From Coprinus comatus (Eukaryota; Basidiomycota; Agaricomycetes; Agaricales; Agaricaceae), in assembly GCA_034638255.1 (NCBI GenBank), contig JAWPGT010000037.1:150972-214971 (forward strand): 64,000 nucleotides of DNA. Direction: 5' to 3'. Shown here piece by piece: positions 46,747-58,405 of the stretch (its first letter is position 1; each line of letters begins with the position of its first letter). Both the position numbers and the translations under genes were made by a program. A model generated the notes under the pieces. That model was not told the origin of the DNA. It searched no databases and saw nothing but the letters and a program-made list of their open reading frames with translations.

Positions 46747-48879
46747 ATGGGTTACCCAGCTTTCGAAGCCAAATCCGTTGCTTCTGCCTGGCTCTCGCGA
46801 TTTGGGGCTGCCTTGCAGGACAAAGATGCAGAAGCTGCCTCGCAATGTATCGTTCAGGATGGCTGGCTTCGTGAAAGTCACATCTTTACCTGGGATAATC
46901 GTACGCTTCATGGAAGAGAAAATGCTAAACAACACATCGCTGCTTCACTCGAAAATAAATCATTCTCCAATTTCCAGATTGACACACGCACACATCTCAC
47001 TCCCGAGCGTGGTCAGGTTGGGCACCTTGGTGAAGGAGTATTGACAGGGTTTACATTCGAAACTGAAATCCACTGGGGCGAAGCATACACTCACCTTATG
47101 CAAGACAACTCGGATGGGGTTTGGAAGGCAGTGGCAGTATATATGGTTGCATCTGATATCAAGGGTCACGAAGAGAATGATCGTGAAATGGGTACTTATG
47201 GTAACCATACTATCCCTTGGTTGCAGGTGCGCAACGAAAGAAAGAAGGCAATCGAAGAAAATCCACAGGTTATCATCAGTAGGTCATCACTCATAAATCT
47301 TGCCACTAAACATACTAATATACGCAATAGTTGGTGGAAGTCAAACTGGAGTTATGACAGCGGCGTGTTTCAAGCAAATGAACATCCCTACGCTGATAAT
47401 AGAAGCCAACCCTCGTCTGGGAGACGCGTGGAGAAATCGTTACGATTCATTGACCCTGCATACTCCTCGGATGCACGACTCTTGTACGTAATTCTTCCAT
47501 GTTATTTCCGCCTCTCCGACGAAACTGACGATTATTGTAGTCAAATATCAACGATATCCGATAACCTGGCCGTTCCATACACCGAAAGATAAACTCGCTG
47601 ACTGGATCGAATTTTATGCCGAAGCCCACGACCTTACTTATTGGACAAACTCCAAGCCTGTCGAGAACTCCTACCCCGTTTATGATGACGTCAAAAAGTG
47701 CTGGACGATTACGATTGACCATGCTGGTGAACGTGTTACTTTCAATCCGGCACATATTGTCCTATGTATGGGTACGTTAGGAGCTCCATATATGCCCAGC
47801 GTCCAAAATCGAGATGCCTTCAAAGGCACAATCATGCATGGTGGCGACTACATGCGTCCCGAACCGTTTGCGGGGAAAAAGGTGGTAGTCGTTGGTGCAG
47901 GAAACACTGCTGGTGATGTGTGCATAGATTTATCCACTTGCGCCGACACGATCACAATGGTTCAACGCTCTCAGTCGACTTTCATCCCAGTTCAAGTTAT
48001 GAGGGAAATGTTTGCTCGCTTCTGGCCCGATGACGAATCAGTACCTGTTCCGATATGCGATTTCAAATTCAGTTCCATTCCTATCAACTTCCATCGTCAA
48101 ATCAGCAAAGCTATAAAGATTGGAGGAGGAGGCGAAAACGGCAAGTACGCTGAGATGTATAAAGGTTTAAGGGAGAAAGGTATGATTGTTGATGACGGCG
48201 AGGATAGTGAAGGAGTAGCCTTCCAAATTTTAGAGAAATACGCAGGTACGCTTCACCATAAACACTTTCTCGCTCTCTGAATAACATAATTTTTGTAGGT
48301 TTCAGTAAGTTCGAATGCAGATGGATCGGGATTGCCTACTTATAAGCATTACAGTGCTCGATGTTGGATTTGCCGACCTCGTACTTTCCGGGAGAGTAGG
48401 CATAAAGCATGGTGTGGAGATTTCCAGCATGAAGGAGGAATCTGTAGTGTTCAGTGATGGAACAGAGATGCCTGCCGACGTGGTGATTTTTGGGTATGTA
48501 TATATCGGTAATCCTGCTAGACGTATTGCTAAAATCAAATAGAACGGGATATTTTCCGATACAAGAAACTACTATGACTAAAATATTTGGTGCAGAAACC
48601 ATGAAACGTGCTGGAGAAATGTGGGGATTAGACAGCGAAGGAGAAATTAAAAACGTATACAGACCCACTGGTCACCCAGGCGTACGTTGCAATTTTCTTC
48701 TAAATTTTGTTGTACTTATTGATTCGAATAGTTGTGGTACACTGCTGGAGGATACCAGGTTGTCAGATATGGAGCTAAGCAACTGGTAAATATACACTGC
48801 TACTTCATGAATATCTTGCTTATTACTTATATTACAGGCTATGTTGATCAAAGCACAAGATATAGGTCTTCGCGGATAA
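46747..48879 (+). CDS. FAD/NADPH-dependent flavin monooxygenase with NTF2-like N-terminal domain
   Basis: Eight exons (46747-47278, 47331-47483, 47541-48245, 48299-48304, 48355-48493, 48543-48681, 48732-48785, 48838-48879) encode 589 residues in one frame. Residues 1-150 look like a SnoaL/NTF2-type fold (SAWLSRFGAALQDKDAE, WKAVAVYMV). The FAD Rossmann motif is VIIIGGSQTG, with Ser where the second Gly of GxGxxG is usual. The FMO fingerprint FKGTIMHGGDY, the NADPH site VVVVGAGNTAGD and the late FGTGY follow. The product should be a cytosolic class B monooxygenase of the group that hydroxylates amines or sulfur compounds, or carries out Baeyer-Villiger oxidation; the substrate is unknown. Exon 4 is only GTTTCA; without it the conserved AGFMLDVGFADL stretch is lost. 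No metabolic partner gene lies adjacent. Confidence 0.85.
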
Positions 48880-51800
48880 TCTGTGTATCAGGATTTACTT
48901 TTCTTCTGAATGGAAACCCATTTTTTCATATGTATTTTCACTTATTGTATTATTTGAATGTTTGACAACAACGGAACTATTATCGATATCATACTTGTTA
49001 GATGATAGAAAACACTGTTAACTAAGTACCCCATTGTAGTACGGTTACCACCCCCTTGACGGTCCGGAAACTCTATTGAATTTTCACTTGCTTCACTTTT
49101 GATCCACTTCAATTCTTGCCACAGCGCCTGACACAAGAGAAATGGGTTGGACGAGATATAGAAGAGTTGATGATCCGAGCACATTTTCTATCACAATGGT
49201 CATGCAATGATTCAATTCTCCGTGTTCAGATTTGATAGGCCTTAAACCGGAGACAAGAGCAGATAAGATAGCTTCAAGATAGTTTCTGAGCACCGATGAA
49301 TGATTTGGTACATCTTGTACTTGGTAGATGTGGCTACACATGGCATTATATCTCTTAGGGGATTACAAGTGTGAAGTGGCGTAATTGATACAGAAATTTT
49401 TGAAACGAAATATGTTCTCGCGCGCTGTGGCGCCGAGAGAAGGAAATTGATGGTATTCGTTTAACTAGTACTCACAATCTAGTCATATAGTCGTCAAGTG
49501 ACCATTGGTAAATGTGATCAACAGTTTGAACTTGGCAGTGCATTGATTTGTGAGACAAAACCGGATGAAGCTGTTACCCAATGATTTAAGTGCCTTTTCG
49601 AGTAAGAACTTGGCACTCCCTGGCATACACATACATATATTCGTGTTATTCAACTTAGACCTGCATCAAACGATTAATTAAACAGGAGCAATTTTCTCCA
49701 CGAATAATATTAATCTATTAGTACGTGTACATCCAAAAGTTCTTTTCCAACTTTAATCACCAACTACAACCGTCCATCTTCCATGCCAAACGTCCTAGAG
49801 TCTATATCAACGGCATTGGGTTCAAGCGGAACTCCTAAGGCGATTCTTGAGGATGCCCAGCCGGCTCCTGGAACCAAACAGACACACAACAGTGAAAATA
49901 AAGTAGATCGCACGGAGATTAGGCCTGGCGTATATGAGACAAAATGTTGTGATATCTGTAGCGAAATGCTTCTGAAGTATCTCTTGTAAAAGTTCCGCGG
50001 CAGATCATGGATCTAGTAACAGAAGGGTCGAGAAACACCAACCATACCAGTGCCTATCACCTTGGATTTGCAAGACTTCGAAATTATGATAGCCAGCTCC
50101 GATGATATCGTGAGTGTCGTGACCCACATCGTTTAGACACACGTGCCACCAAATGATTGATGTCAATACGTCATCACCATATCTTGCACTAAAACAACCA
50201 CGAATACATCCGATAGAGGTGCAAACCTTCCCGCAGGAGTGTGAGAAGTATCGGTACAGTGGGTCTCATATGTTCTTCAATGCACATAGTTCCCACATGG
50301 GCTGTTCCATGTGGCCATTACTTGACGGTATAACCTGTTCAACGTCGAAACAGGAACAATATTTGTGGTATTCAAAAACAGCAATACAATATGCGACCAC
50401 ATCACCGAAGGTGACAATTCGTTAAGGTGAAGGATTCACAACGTTGTAGTATATTGTGTGTCTCGGGGTAGAACAACCCCAGGGACGTCTGAATCTTTGA
50501 TTCGCGACACAGGTCCCAAGTATGACTTTGTCTTTAAGGGTCTGACAACAATACCTTGTACATTCCAAATTCTGAGGTCCACATTTTACTGCCTATTTAC
50601 TAACTCTTCCTACAGCTTTCGTGCTCAACCACACCACTCAATGTCGTGATTTGTCCAATGTGAGAGTGTCTCTGCCGTGATATAATATCTAATGACTTTT
50701 ATTTTTTATCTCATCAGCCGATATATTCTTCGTCAATTCTATAACACTCTCTTCTTACCACTATACCGTCTGGCGTTACTGAAAAGTTATCCAGAGTAGT
50801 CATGTACTAACGTTTCAGGGGAGTGGAAACTTCTTCATTCAGGTACATGCGTATAGGATTCTTGAAACTGGTATTATCCGAGCAAGTCGAAGTTCGAAAT
50901 CTTCCAATTGAAAAATAGAAGCCGCAGTGGACAATGGTAGGAATCGATTTTCGCCTAAGAACTGTTCTCTCTACTTTTTAGACGATGTTCCAGAAGATCT
51001 TTTAGTATTAGTTGTTATCGGTACGTGGCACCATGGTGAAGGTTTTTGGCGATGGGGACATGGAGGGACATATCTGATAGATCAGACAGCGATAGAGGGC
51101 TTAAGGCTTCCTAGGTGATCTCCACAACAATAACAGAGAATGATGAATCACGTTTTGGTGCTAGATTTATTTGAATGGCGGCTATTTCTGATTCAAATAT
51201 TTCCAAGATGAAAAACGTACGCTGGTTACAACTTCCTTGAATTTTCCCTTCCCATCCCCTCGCTGCGCGCGGAAGACACAAATAGAGGCATACATTAATC
51301 TTAAGAAGGAACCTCGCACAGCAAGGGGCTGGTACAAACCGTCGTCTGGGTGGCGATGCACCTGTCGGAATCTGAAGGTGATGTGACGTGTACCGGAATT
51401 GAAGAGGAGCTGGGTAACAACTCTGCAGGAGTTTTGCTGTTTGAAATACCACCGAGTTCCCATATGCATTAAATCCACGCAAAAGCAATATGATCTGTAG
51501 AACTATGTGTAGAGCTTCGATACCAACCTCATTCTACAATGTCCTTGAGGTCTTATCACAATAACTAATCTACTACAAGACAATAATATCACTTTCAAGG
51601 CGTTTATACGCTTACTTTTAATTGAGCTCGATGTAGCTGAGGGCGACCTTGTACTTGAGCTAGTGTAAGTTGTTGAAACACTCCTTAATATTTTGTAGGC
51701 TGTTCAATGTTGGAGGTGAAAAGGTTGTAAGAAAGGTAGAACAGTGGGAACCGGGAGGTATACACAGAGAAATTATGTGGACAGCTCATAGCACTGTGTC

Positions 51801-52980
51801 AGCAAAAGAAGGGATATTATGTTGCAATTCATTAGAAAAAGTCGAATATTGAGCAAGTGGAGATTCACATCGACATCATGAAGATGAGGAAAAGTAAGTG
51901 GAGGCTATTTCGGCACTTGGAAGTTGGTGGGAACTCGGGTCAAGCATAGAGACCTCCGGAAGCTTCAAGTTGGTACCAGCAAGCCTTTGGAATTTGCATA
52001 TACTAGCTCTTGTGTTCACCATCCATGCTGAAGTTGGAAATGGCAAACACGTGTCGAGAACGTGTGTGGTGGATTAGGGGGGGAGGTCCAACTCTTGATA
52101 TCTGATAAATGCTCGTGATAAATCTTGTTACTCATCTTTCGTTCACTTTGATCTTTCCATGTAATACTTAAACTGTTGCATGCCTCGTGTATCCTCAGTT
52201 CTCGTTCTTCAAGTCTGAGGTTAATATCTATACCCATATTTGTTCTACTACTTACTGACTACAACTTTGTAGTCTGATTTATATTATAATTAGGTACTAT
52301 TGAATAAAGTTCTCGTTCTTCGAGCCTGAGCCTGATTTATATTCTCATTAATCCATAGTAGCTGGGAGTGGGCACAGACATAAGAGGTAGGGGGTATGAT
52401 GTGACGACTCTGACGAGATACTTGTATCTCATCTACGAAATACAATATTGTAATGGTCAAGGTTGGTAGAAAGGTGAGTTATCGGCTTAGTGAGAATGCA
52501 AGGGATAGTAACGAGTAAGACGCGTTGATTCGACAGAGTACCCTAGTACATGAGCGAGTTTATATAAGAGAGAGAGAACAATACTTAATGAAAGTGAACG
52601 GTCTGAATATACAAAGGAACAAACGAGAAGAGACGAGACGTGTTCATAATTAAGGAAGGAAGTAAAGACAACGAGTGTCGGAAGAGAACGAACAAAGGAA
52701 GGTAATAAGGATGAGTCGAACGTCGAGGATGTGGTGTGAGAAGGATCAACAAGGTCACGTGTGACATGGACCTGATCATGACAAATATAAGATACGTTTT
52801 CTGGAGGTCTCGAAGTTTGTGCCAGCCCCTCTCAAGTTTACGTAAACTTTGCAACTGTCTACCTCGCACGTTCGAGGGGATGACGCAGGGATGATGTCTA
52901 CAACTGATTGCGTGATTATGTGAGACCCTTATCTATTCTATTGATAAAAAGACCAGCGGGCCCGTTATACTTAAACTCAA
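48880..52980. other. About 4 kb with no supported gene
   Basis: Open stretches at 49783-49989, 50153-50425 and 51670-51852 (forward) and 48942-49341 and 51111-51488 (reverse) have no domains that I recognise. The one at 49783 starts with a plausible ATG and could be a 5' exon, but I find no convincing downstream exon. The segment at 52595-52880 lies upstream of the methyltransferase and is purine-rich on the forward strand. Confidence 0.4.
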
Positions 52981-52987
52981 CCTTCTC

Positions 52988-54645
52988 ATGGCTAATACAG
53001 ACGAGATCACGAATACAGTTAACCAGGTTTATAGCGAGCGCGCCAGAGTAGGAACAGATGCTACATGTATGATCCATATCTATTATCTACCCTCATCAAA
53101 CACTATATCTCACTGATATGTTGCAGACGCGGACAATGTTGCATCAGCAGTTGGGTACACACCTGAACAGCTCTCCAGTCTGCCTGCTGGATCTAATCTT
53201 GGCCTGAGCTGCGGAAATCCTGTTGCTACTGCTAGCCTCACTCCCGTATGTGTATTCTTGATCAGCCCCGAAACCTTCGCAGTCTTAAGATTACAATAGG
53301 GTGAGGTCGTTGTCGACTTGGGTTCCGGCGGTGGACTCGATATCTTTCTAGCTGCAGAAAGGGTAGGCCTTACCGGTATAGCTATTGGTCTTGATGGATC
53401 AGAAGTGCGTTATCTAAATGTCTCTCAGCCTTTCACATGTTCATTTGACTAGGATATGGTAAAACGAGCTCGAAAGAATGCGAAGGAAAAGGGACTTCAG
53501 CCACCACATGTTGCTTTTGTACATGCCCAACTCACAGAACAACTTCCGATAGAGTCTTCCTCTGTCGATTGCATCATCTCTAATTGTGTTGTCAACCTTC
53601 TTCCTCTGGAAGGAAAGGCAGCATTATTGAAGGAAGTTTTTCGAGTACTCAAACCAAATGGCAGGATTTACCTTGATGATGTGAGTTTGACTGATGTTAA
53701 TGCAATTCCTTCATGATTGAACAATTCTCTAGATCATTGCAAAAAAGCCATTCCCAGACGAGATTCGATCCGATTTAACTAACTACGTGAACTGTATATC
53801 TGGCGCCATAACTCTCGATGAATACCGAAGATTACTTCAAGAAGCAGGATTCTCCGGTATGTAACTAAACAAATCACTTGAAAATAACAAAGCTAAATTC
53901 CGTATGTTTGTGGTGAAGACATAACGATGAGGGACACTGAGAACGATTTGGATGTCTATTATCAAGGCAATTCCGAAGTGACTACCGGTTGTAGTTCTCG
54001 CTGCAGCGTACCAAAGCTTGGAACAGCTGCAAAGCCCAACTTCAACGTGAATGATTGGATTGGTAAGTGATCTCGTGTTTTACCGGCACGACGTTATCTC
54101 ATAAACCATAGCGTCCTACCAGATAGTAGCCAGGAAATCATCAGTAAACTCTGATCAACTTGAAAGATCCACCACTGTTCTTAAAAGATGGTGGGACGCA
54201 TACCCTACCGTTCAGTCATCTCCTGCCAGTTTGACTGCCGAGGAGGTCGCATCTCTAATTCGTGACCCAACAAAAACCCACAGTGACTTCACTGTTGTCG
54301 ATGTCAGACGGAACGATCATGCAGGTGGACATGTCCGAGGAAGTTTCCAATGCCCCGCACAAACATTCTATGATGATGCGCCACAATACTTTGAGAGATT
54401 CAAGAACTCTGAAAAAGTGATTTTCTATTGCCAAAGCTCTAACGGACGTGGGCCCCGATGTGCAGGATGGTTAGTATATGTTGCAGGTTCAACATAAATA
54501 TACTTACAAGCTATATTATACTAGGTATCAGGATTACCTGGACTCCATCGGCTATACCACATCAAAGGCTTATGTCTTGTCTGGTGGTATTAAACAGTGG
54601 ATGTCTAAATTCCCGGGTCAGGGTGATTTGGTTGATTATGATTGA
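52988..54645 (+). CDS. Arsenite methyltransferase fused to a Cdc25/Acr2-like rhodanese domain
   Basis: Eight exons (52988-53066, 53127-53245, 53300-53404, 53453-53680, 53733-53856, 53919-54062, 54112-54469, 54525-54645) give 425 residues in one uninterrupted frame. The N-terminal part is an ArsM/AS3MT-type SAM methyltransferase: [12 protein letters not shown] (SAM motif I), the arsenic-binding Cys in GLSCGNP and [25 protein letters not shown], and a later Cys pair TTGCSSRC. The C-terminal 130 residues form a rhodanese fold: [20 protein letters not shown], then [16 protein letters not shown], a C-x5-R loop of the Cdc25/Acr2 arsenate-reductase type, and [10 protein letters not shown]. The protein could reduce arsenate to arsenite and methylate it with SAM. 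Arsenate reduction by this protein is inferred. All introns are 47-65 bp, GT-AG. It likely acts in the cytosol in arsenic detoxification. Confidence 0.88.
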
Positions 54646-54649
54646 ATTA

Positions 54650-55278
54650 TTTTCTCTTATTATATAGTTCTTTTCCTCGAAGTTTGGATTCGAACGACAG
54701 TAAATAAATATTTATTTTGTTGATGCTGACTAAGAGGTAGTTTCACGGCCTGAATATGTGTTAATCAGAAGTGTGATCGGCGTGAATTCAATTTCCCAGT
54801 GCTACACGATTTTCCAGAACACCTTTGCTGTTAATCGTTATACCTATACAATGCTATGACTCTTCTCCAATTATTGCTGTTCTCTTTTCGATCTACTCTA
54901 GTTCGGCTATACGTTGTTGTTGAGGCTAGTAGCAACTAGTAGCACTGTAGACAGCGCTCAGGGTATCTAGTGGCTGATCAGTTGTTAACTATTCGTTCCC
55001 ACGACTGAAATTTGGATTTAAGCGGGAATTTCTGATTGCACATGATGTAAAGCGCATCAAAAAGAGGGCGCCAGGCTCATTGTTAACCATTTTAGGGCGG
55101 CGGGTATGACTCGTGGACAGCTTCTGGAGCATGATCGGCGTCCTCTGTGGTGGAACAATAGAGACGATGCTGTTGTTTGCCCCGACCCATATTCTATAAA
55201 AATCAAATCCCGCCATCATGCTGCGCCATCCCGCCACCCCGCCCATCTGACTCAGAACAATACTTTAATTCTCTTCTC
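54650..55278. other. Intergenic, no gene seen
   Basis: Spacer between the methyltransferase stop and the first DUF6699 gene. It should contain a terminator and a promoter, but no clear motif stands out. Confidence 0.5.
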
Positions 55279-55937
55279 ATGTCATACACACAGAACGTTG
55301 CAGGCTCCAACTCTTCCTCTTCATCCAAGCATGGCTCAGAGCCAAGCCCCCTGTTTGATAGAGCATCCCTCCACTCGTCCTCGACATCTCTATCTTCTTA
55401 CCACAGCGTCAGCGCACCTACCTGTTATTCTAAAGGTTGGTTTTGTTCCGATATGTCCCCGAATGATATTTATGACATCATCTTTCTCACACAGTTCAAT
55501 TCCCCATTTCACATGTTCCCTCTACTCTCACAAAATTGGCATACCCGATAGACCTGCGCTTCTCCATGGCCTCTCAGGTACAACAGGACATCCTTGAGCA
55601 ACTCGCTTTTGGTCCTGGCATCATGAAAGTCGTAATCAACTCTGGCTCATGGTCAAAAACAATATATTCTTCTTCTCATTACGGAATAATGCATAAGGAT
55701 GTGTTGAATGGCATTTACTCAATCTTCAACGAGTTTTTGAGTCAAGAAGAAATTTCAAGCTTGTCACCAATCACAATCAAACAGATGTATCATTTCTTTG
55801 GGCAGAGAACGTGCCAAAATCCCCACGATGCTAAACAAGGTTTCAAGCGCATTGATAGTTTACTTGGACATACAAGAGTTCGAGGAATAACTTGTCACCC
55901 TAATGATCGTTCCATGTGGTCCATTTGCATGGAGTAA
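55279..55937 (+). CDS. DUF6699-type protein, 199 aa
   Basis: Two exons (55279-55435, 55495-55937) with a 59-bp GT-AG intron. The N-terminus is Ser-rich and disordered (NSSSSSKHGS, SLHSSSTSLSSYHSVSAP). The second exon has the layout of Agaricomycete DUF6699 domains: LTKLAYPIDLRFSMASQ, then VTIADVL-like HKDVLNGIYSIFNEFLS, a helix KQMYHFFGQRT, and KQGFKRIDSLLGHTRVRGIT. No biochemical role is known for the family. The neighbouring gene at 56.3-57.5 kb encodes a second DUF6699 protein in convergent orientation, so this is probably an old duplication. Start chosen at the first ATG of the Ser-rich frame. Family assignment is from pattern memory, not a search. Confidence 0.65.
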
Positions 55938-56293
55938 GTCAAATCAGCGCCCCTTCCCCCCAACTCATTCTATCTTTTTTCGGACCAGTTTTCGTGTACT
56001 GTAGCAAAGATCACCACTCCAAGTAGCAGAGAAAAAAACAAAACAAAGGCTGTACTAACCTAGGTAGTGGTATAATTTAGATGGCTATAATTTTACGGAC
56101 AAGAGTTGTCGCAATTGTCGTATCATATATATTTTGTATGTAAAACCAAATGTAAACCAAATATGTATTTTGTATTATTAGAGTCCACACAAATCCCAAT
56201 CATTTCCCACCAAGTAGTACAAAAGAAAACCGAAAAAAAGACCCCAAAGAAAGAAAGTTTATACCATACATCATAATGAAAAAAATGTTCACC

Positions 56294-57477
56294 TCAAGGA
56301 CGTGAGAATACCAACTTACCAATGGTCACATTCTCACCTCCAGGTAACCTTTCGTTAGACACCTCAATACCAACCAACTTTGTTTTTCCTCCAAGGAAGT
56401 CAACCCTACGAACACCCGAACCCCAACCACCACCCATATCCGTGCACCTCTTCTCATAAGCCCTAGACACCTTTCTCTGAGCCCTACCGCCGGTTCCAAG
56501 CGTATCCCATTCTTTTTGGGTAACCCTCGCGGAAAGCTTGGTATGTATCGCATGCAATACATCAAGATTGGTAACAGGTTCTGAAGAAGGACTAGAAGAT
56601 CCGGTAGATTCAGAACGAGATCTAGATCTTGAAGGTGAAGTACCGATGTAGAACTTTCCCTTTCCTGATGACCGGGTTGTACCATTACCACTACTAGCAG
56701 TAGAGTGCGTCATTGCTGATACATCTCCAGGGCTACCGGTAACTATAATCTCCCAAGGAAGCTTTTCGTGTTTAAGAATGAAACGACCATATGTTGGTGG
56801 TTCGGTGGCTGGTTGAGCAAGCGTGAAAGTTGGAATGGCTGTATGGGTGTGTCGGTCGACAACTGTACGAGATGATGGAGGTAAAACCACATCGTATGAC
56901 ATGGGTGCTCGATGAATACGTCCATAGCTCAGAAGAGGGTGCATATGAACTGGAATAGGCCGATTTGGATTGTGAAAGGATACGTGAGCATCTGTAGTAT
57001 GACGCAGCGGTAAGTAAAACGTAGCACAGAATGGGTGGAATATAGTGACGTACTACGGCATTGCTTGTGGCTGTCGACACTAGCATTATACGAGGAATGA
57101 GAATCGACAGACTGAGACGAATGATGTTGGGACGGTGTCTGTGGACGATTTCCATTTTGGCCTTGAATTTGTTGAATCGACGAACCTCGTGGCAAAGTAT
57201 TCGAATCATAAGTATAGCGAAGTGGTGAAGAAACGTTAGCCTTCGCCGCAGAAACACTATTAGTCCTCTCCCTCGAAGCGGTCGTTTGAAGTGGTGCTGG
57301 TGGTACGCTTCCAGCTTCGGCATAGATGTAATTCAGGTGCTTGGCTTTTGCAGCTGAAGGAACCTCTGCTGCAGAACGCGAACGTGAATGGGACTTGGAG
57401 GTGGTGGTTGACGATGAGCCTTTGTTACTCTTCGATAAATCCCGACTCCCAAAGATACTACGCAAGTACGATGCCAT
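56294..57477 (-). CDS. DUF6699-type protein, 372 aa
   Basis: Two exons (57477-57057, 56991-56294) with a 65-bp intron join in frame. The N-terminal half is low-complexity and basic (SKSHSRSRSAAEV, QHHSSQSVDSHSS). The C-terminal domain starts with HPLLSYGRIHRAPMSYDVVLPPSS, then LPWEIIV, TNLDVLHAIHTKLSARVTQKEW and GVRRVDFLGGKTKLVGIEV, the usual order of DUF6699. Between LPWEIIV and the helix is an inserted Ser/Arg-rich loop (RSRSRSEST). The gene converges on the shorter DUF6699 gene to its left; the 3' ends are about 360 bases apart. Function unknown; the conserved core suggests a small alpha/beta fold with a disordered tail. Confidence 0.75.
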
Positions 57478-57479
57478 TT

Positions 57480-58400
57480 GTTGTCAATATTGGAATTGAA
57501 TAATGTTGGAGAAGAGGAGCGTTTATGAGGTTAGGTGGGGCTGATGGTGGTCGACACAAGAGAATTGAAACACCGGAGTGGAGTGTTAAATACGTTGAGA
57601 GATTTCATGATGCGCAAGGTATGTATGTAGTAAGAGGGCGAGGCGTGTAATGTCGTAAACACCTCAAAAATATTTGATGGTGCCACATGATTCTAGGCGC
57701 ACGGCGAGAAGGTCGCGGGACCGTACTTTTTAATGTTTGGGAAAAAATCGTACACCTTCGCAGAGCCAGCTGAAATTTTGAATGCCCGTTAAACGTGTTT
57801 AGTGAAGACATCTGATAGAAATTTGATTAATGCTTCTTTTGTCTTTATATATGATGTAAAAGAAAGACCCACCTATTCTTCTATAACGAAATTTTTGCAG
57901 CGTGTTCAAAGGGTCTTTAAGAAATGCCCTGGAAACCCATTTCAATTATACTTACCGCGTTTCAACTGTAAAAATCTGGTGAGTATTAGTACTTATAAGT
58001 ACATCCTTTGTTATTCAGATGATACAAATCACAACCTCAGAAGTCGGACTCGTGTGCAAGGTGGTTTCACCGGAACCTACCTTTTAGTTCCTGGTATATA
58101 TCTATGTATTAGTCTAATGTGATCGAGTTACCATCGTAATGTTACAGGGGGTCGGACAAAGTGTCCAGCAATCGCCGAGTAGAACACCGGGCACCCCCCA
58201 CGTGTACACTGCATTCCTTACTTCTTTGACTATTGGTTGAGTAATGATAGTAGTTTCCCTGAAGTACGATTACATTTGAAGGATCACACCGGAACGTTAC
58301 TGTTCAGGTGACTTGCTAGTATGTGGTATATTTAATGACAATAAACTTTACAGGAGATACAAATACATTTATTTAATGCACATGGCGTATTATTGTTCAT
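57480..58400. other. Intergenic; weak open frame 57802-58122
   Basis: A forward frame with FLQRVQRVFKKCPGNPFQLYLPRF and a GTGAGT after KNL (about 57978) could be an exon, but no acceptor plus downstream frame gives a recognisable protein. Otherwise empty. Confidence 0.3.
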
Positions 58401-58405
58401 GATAC

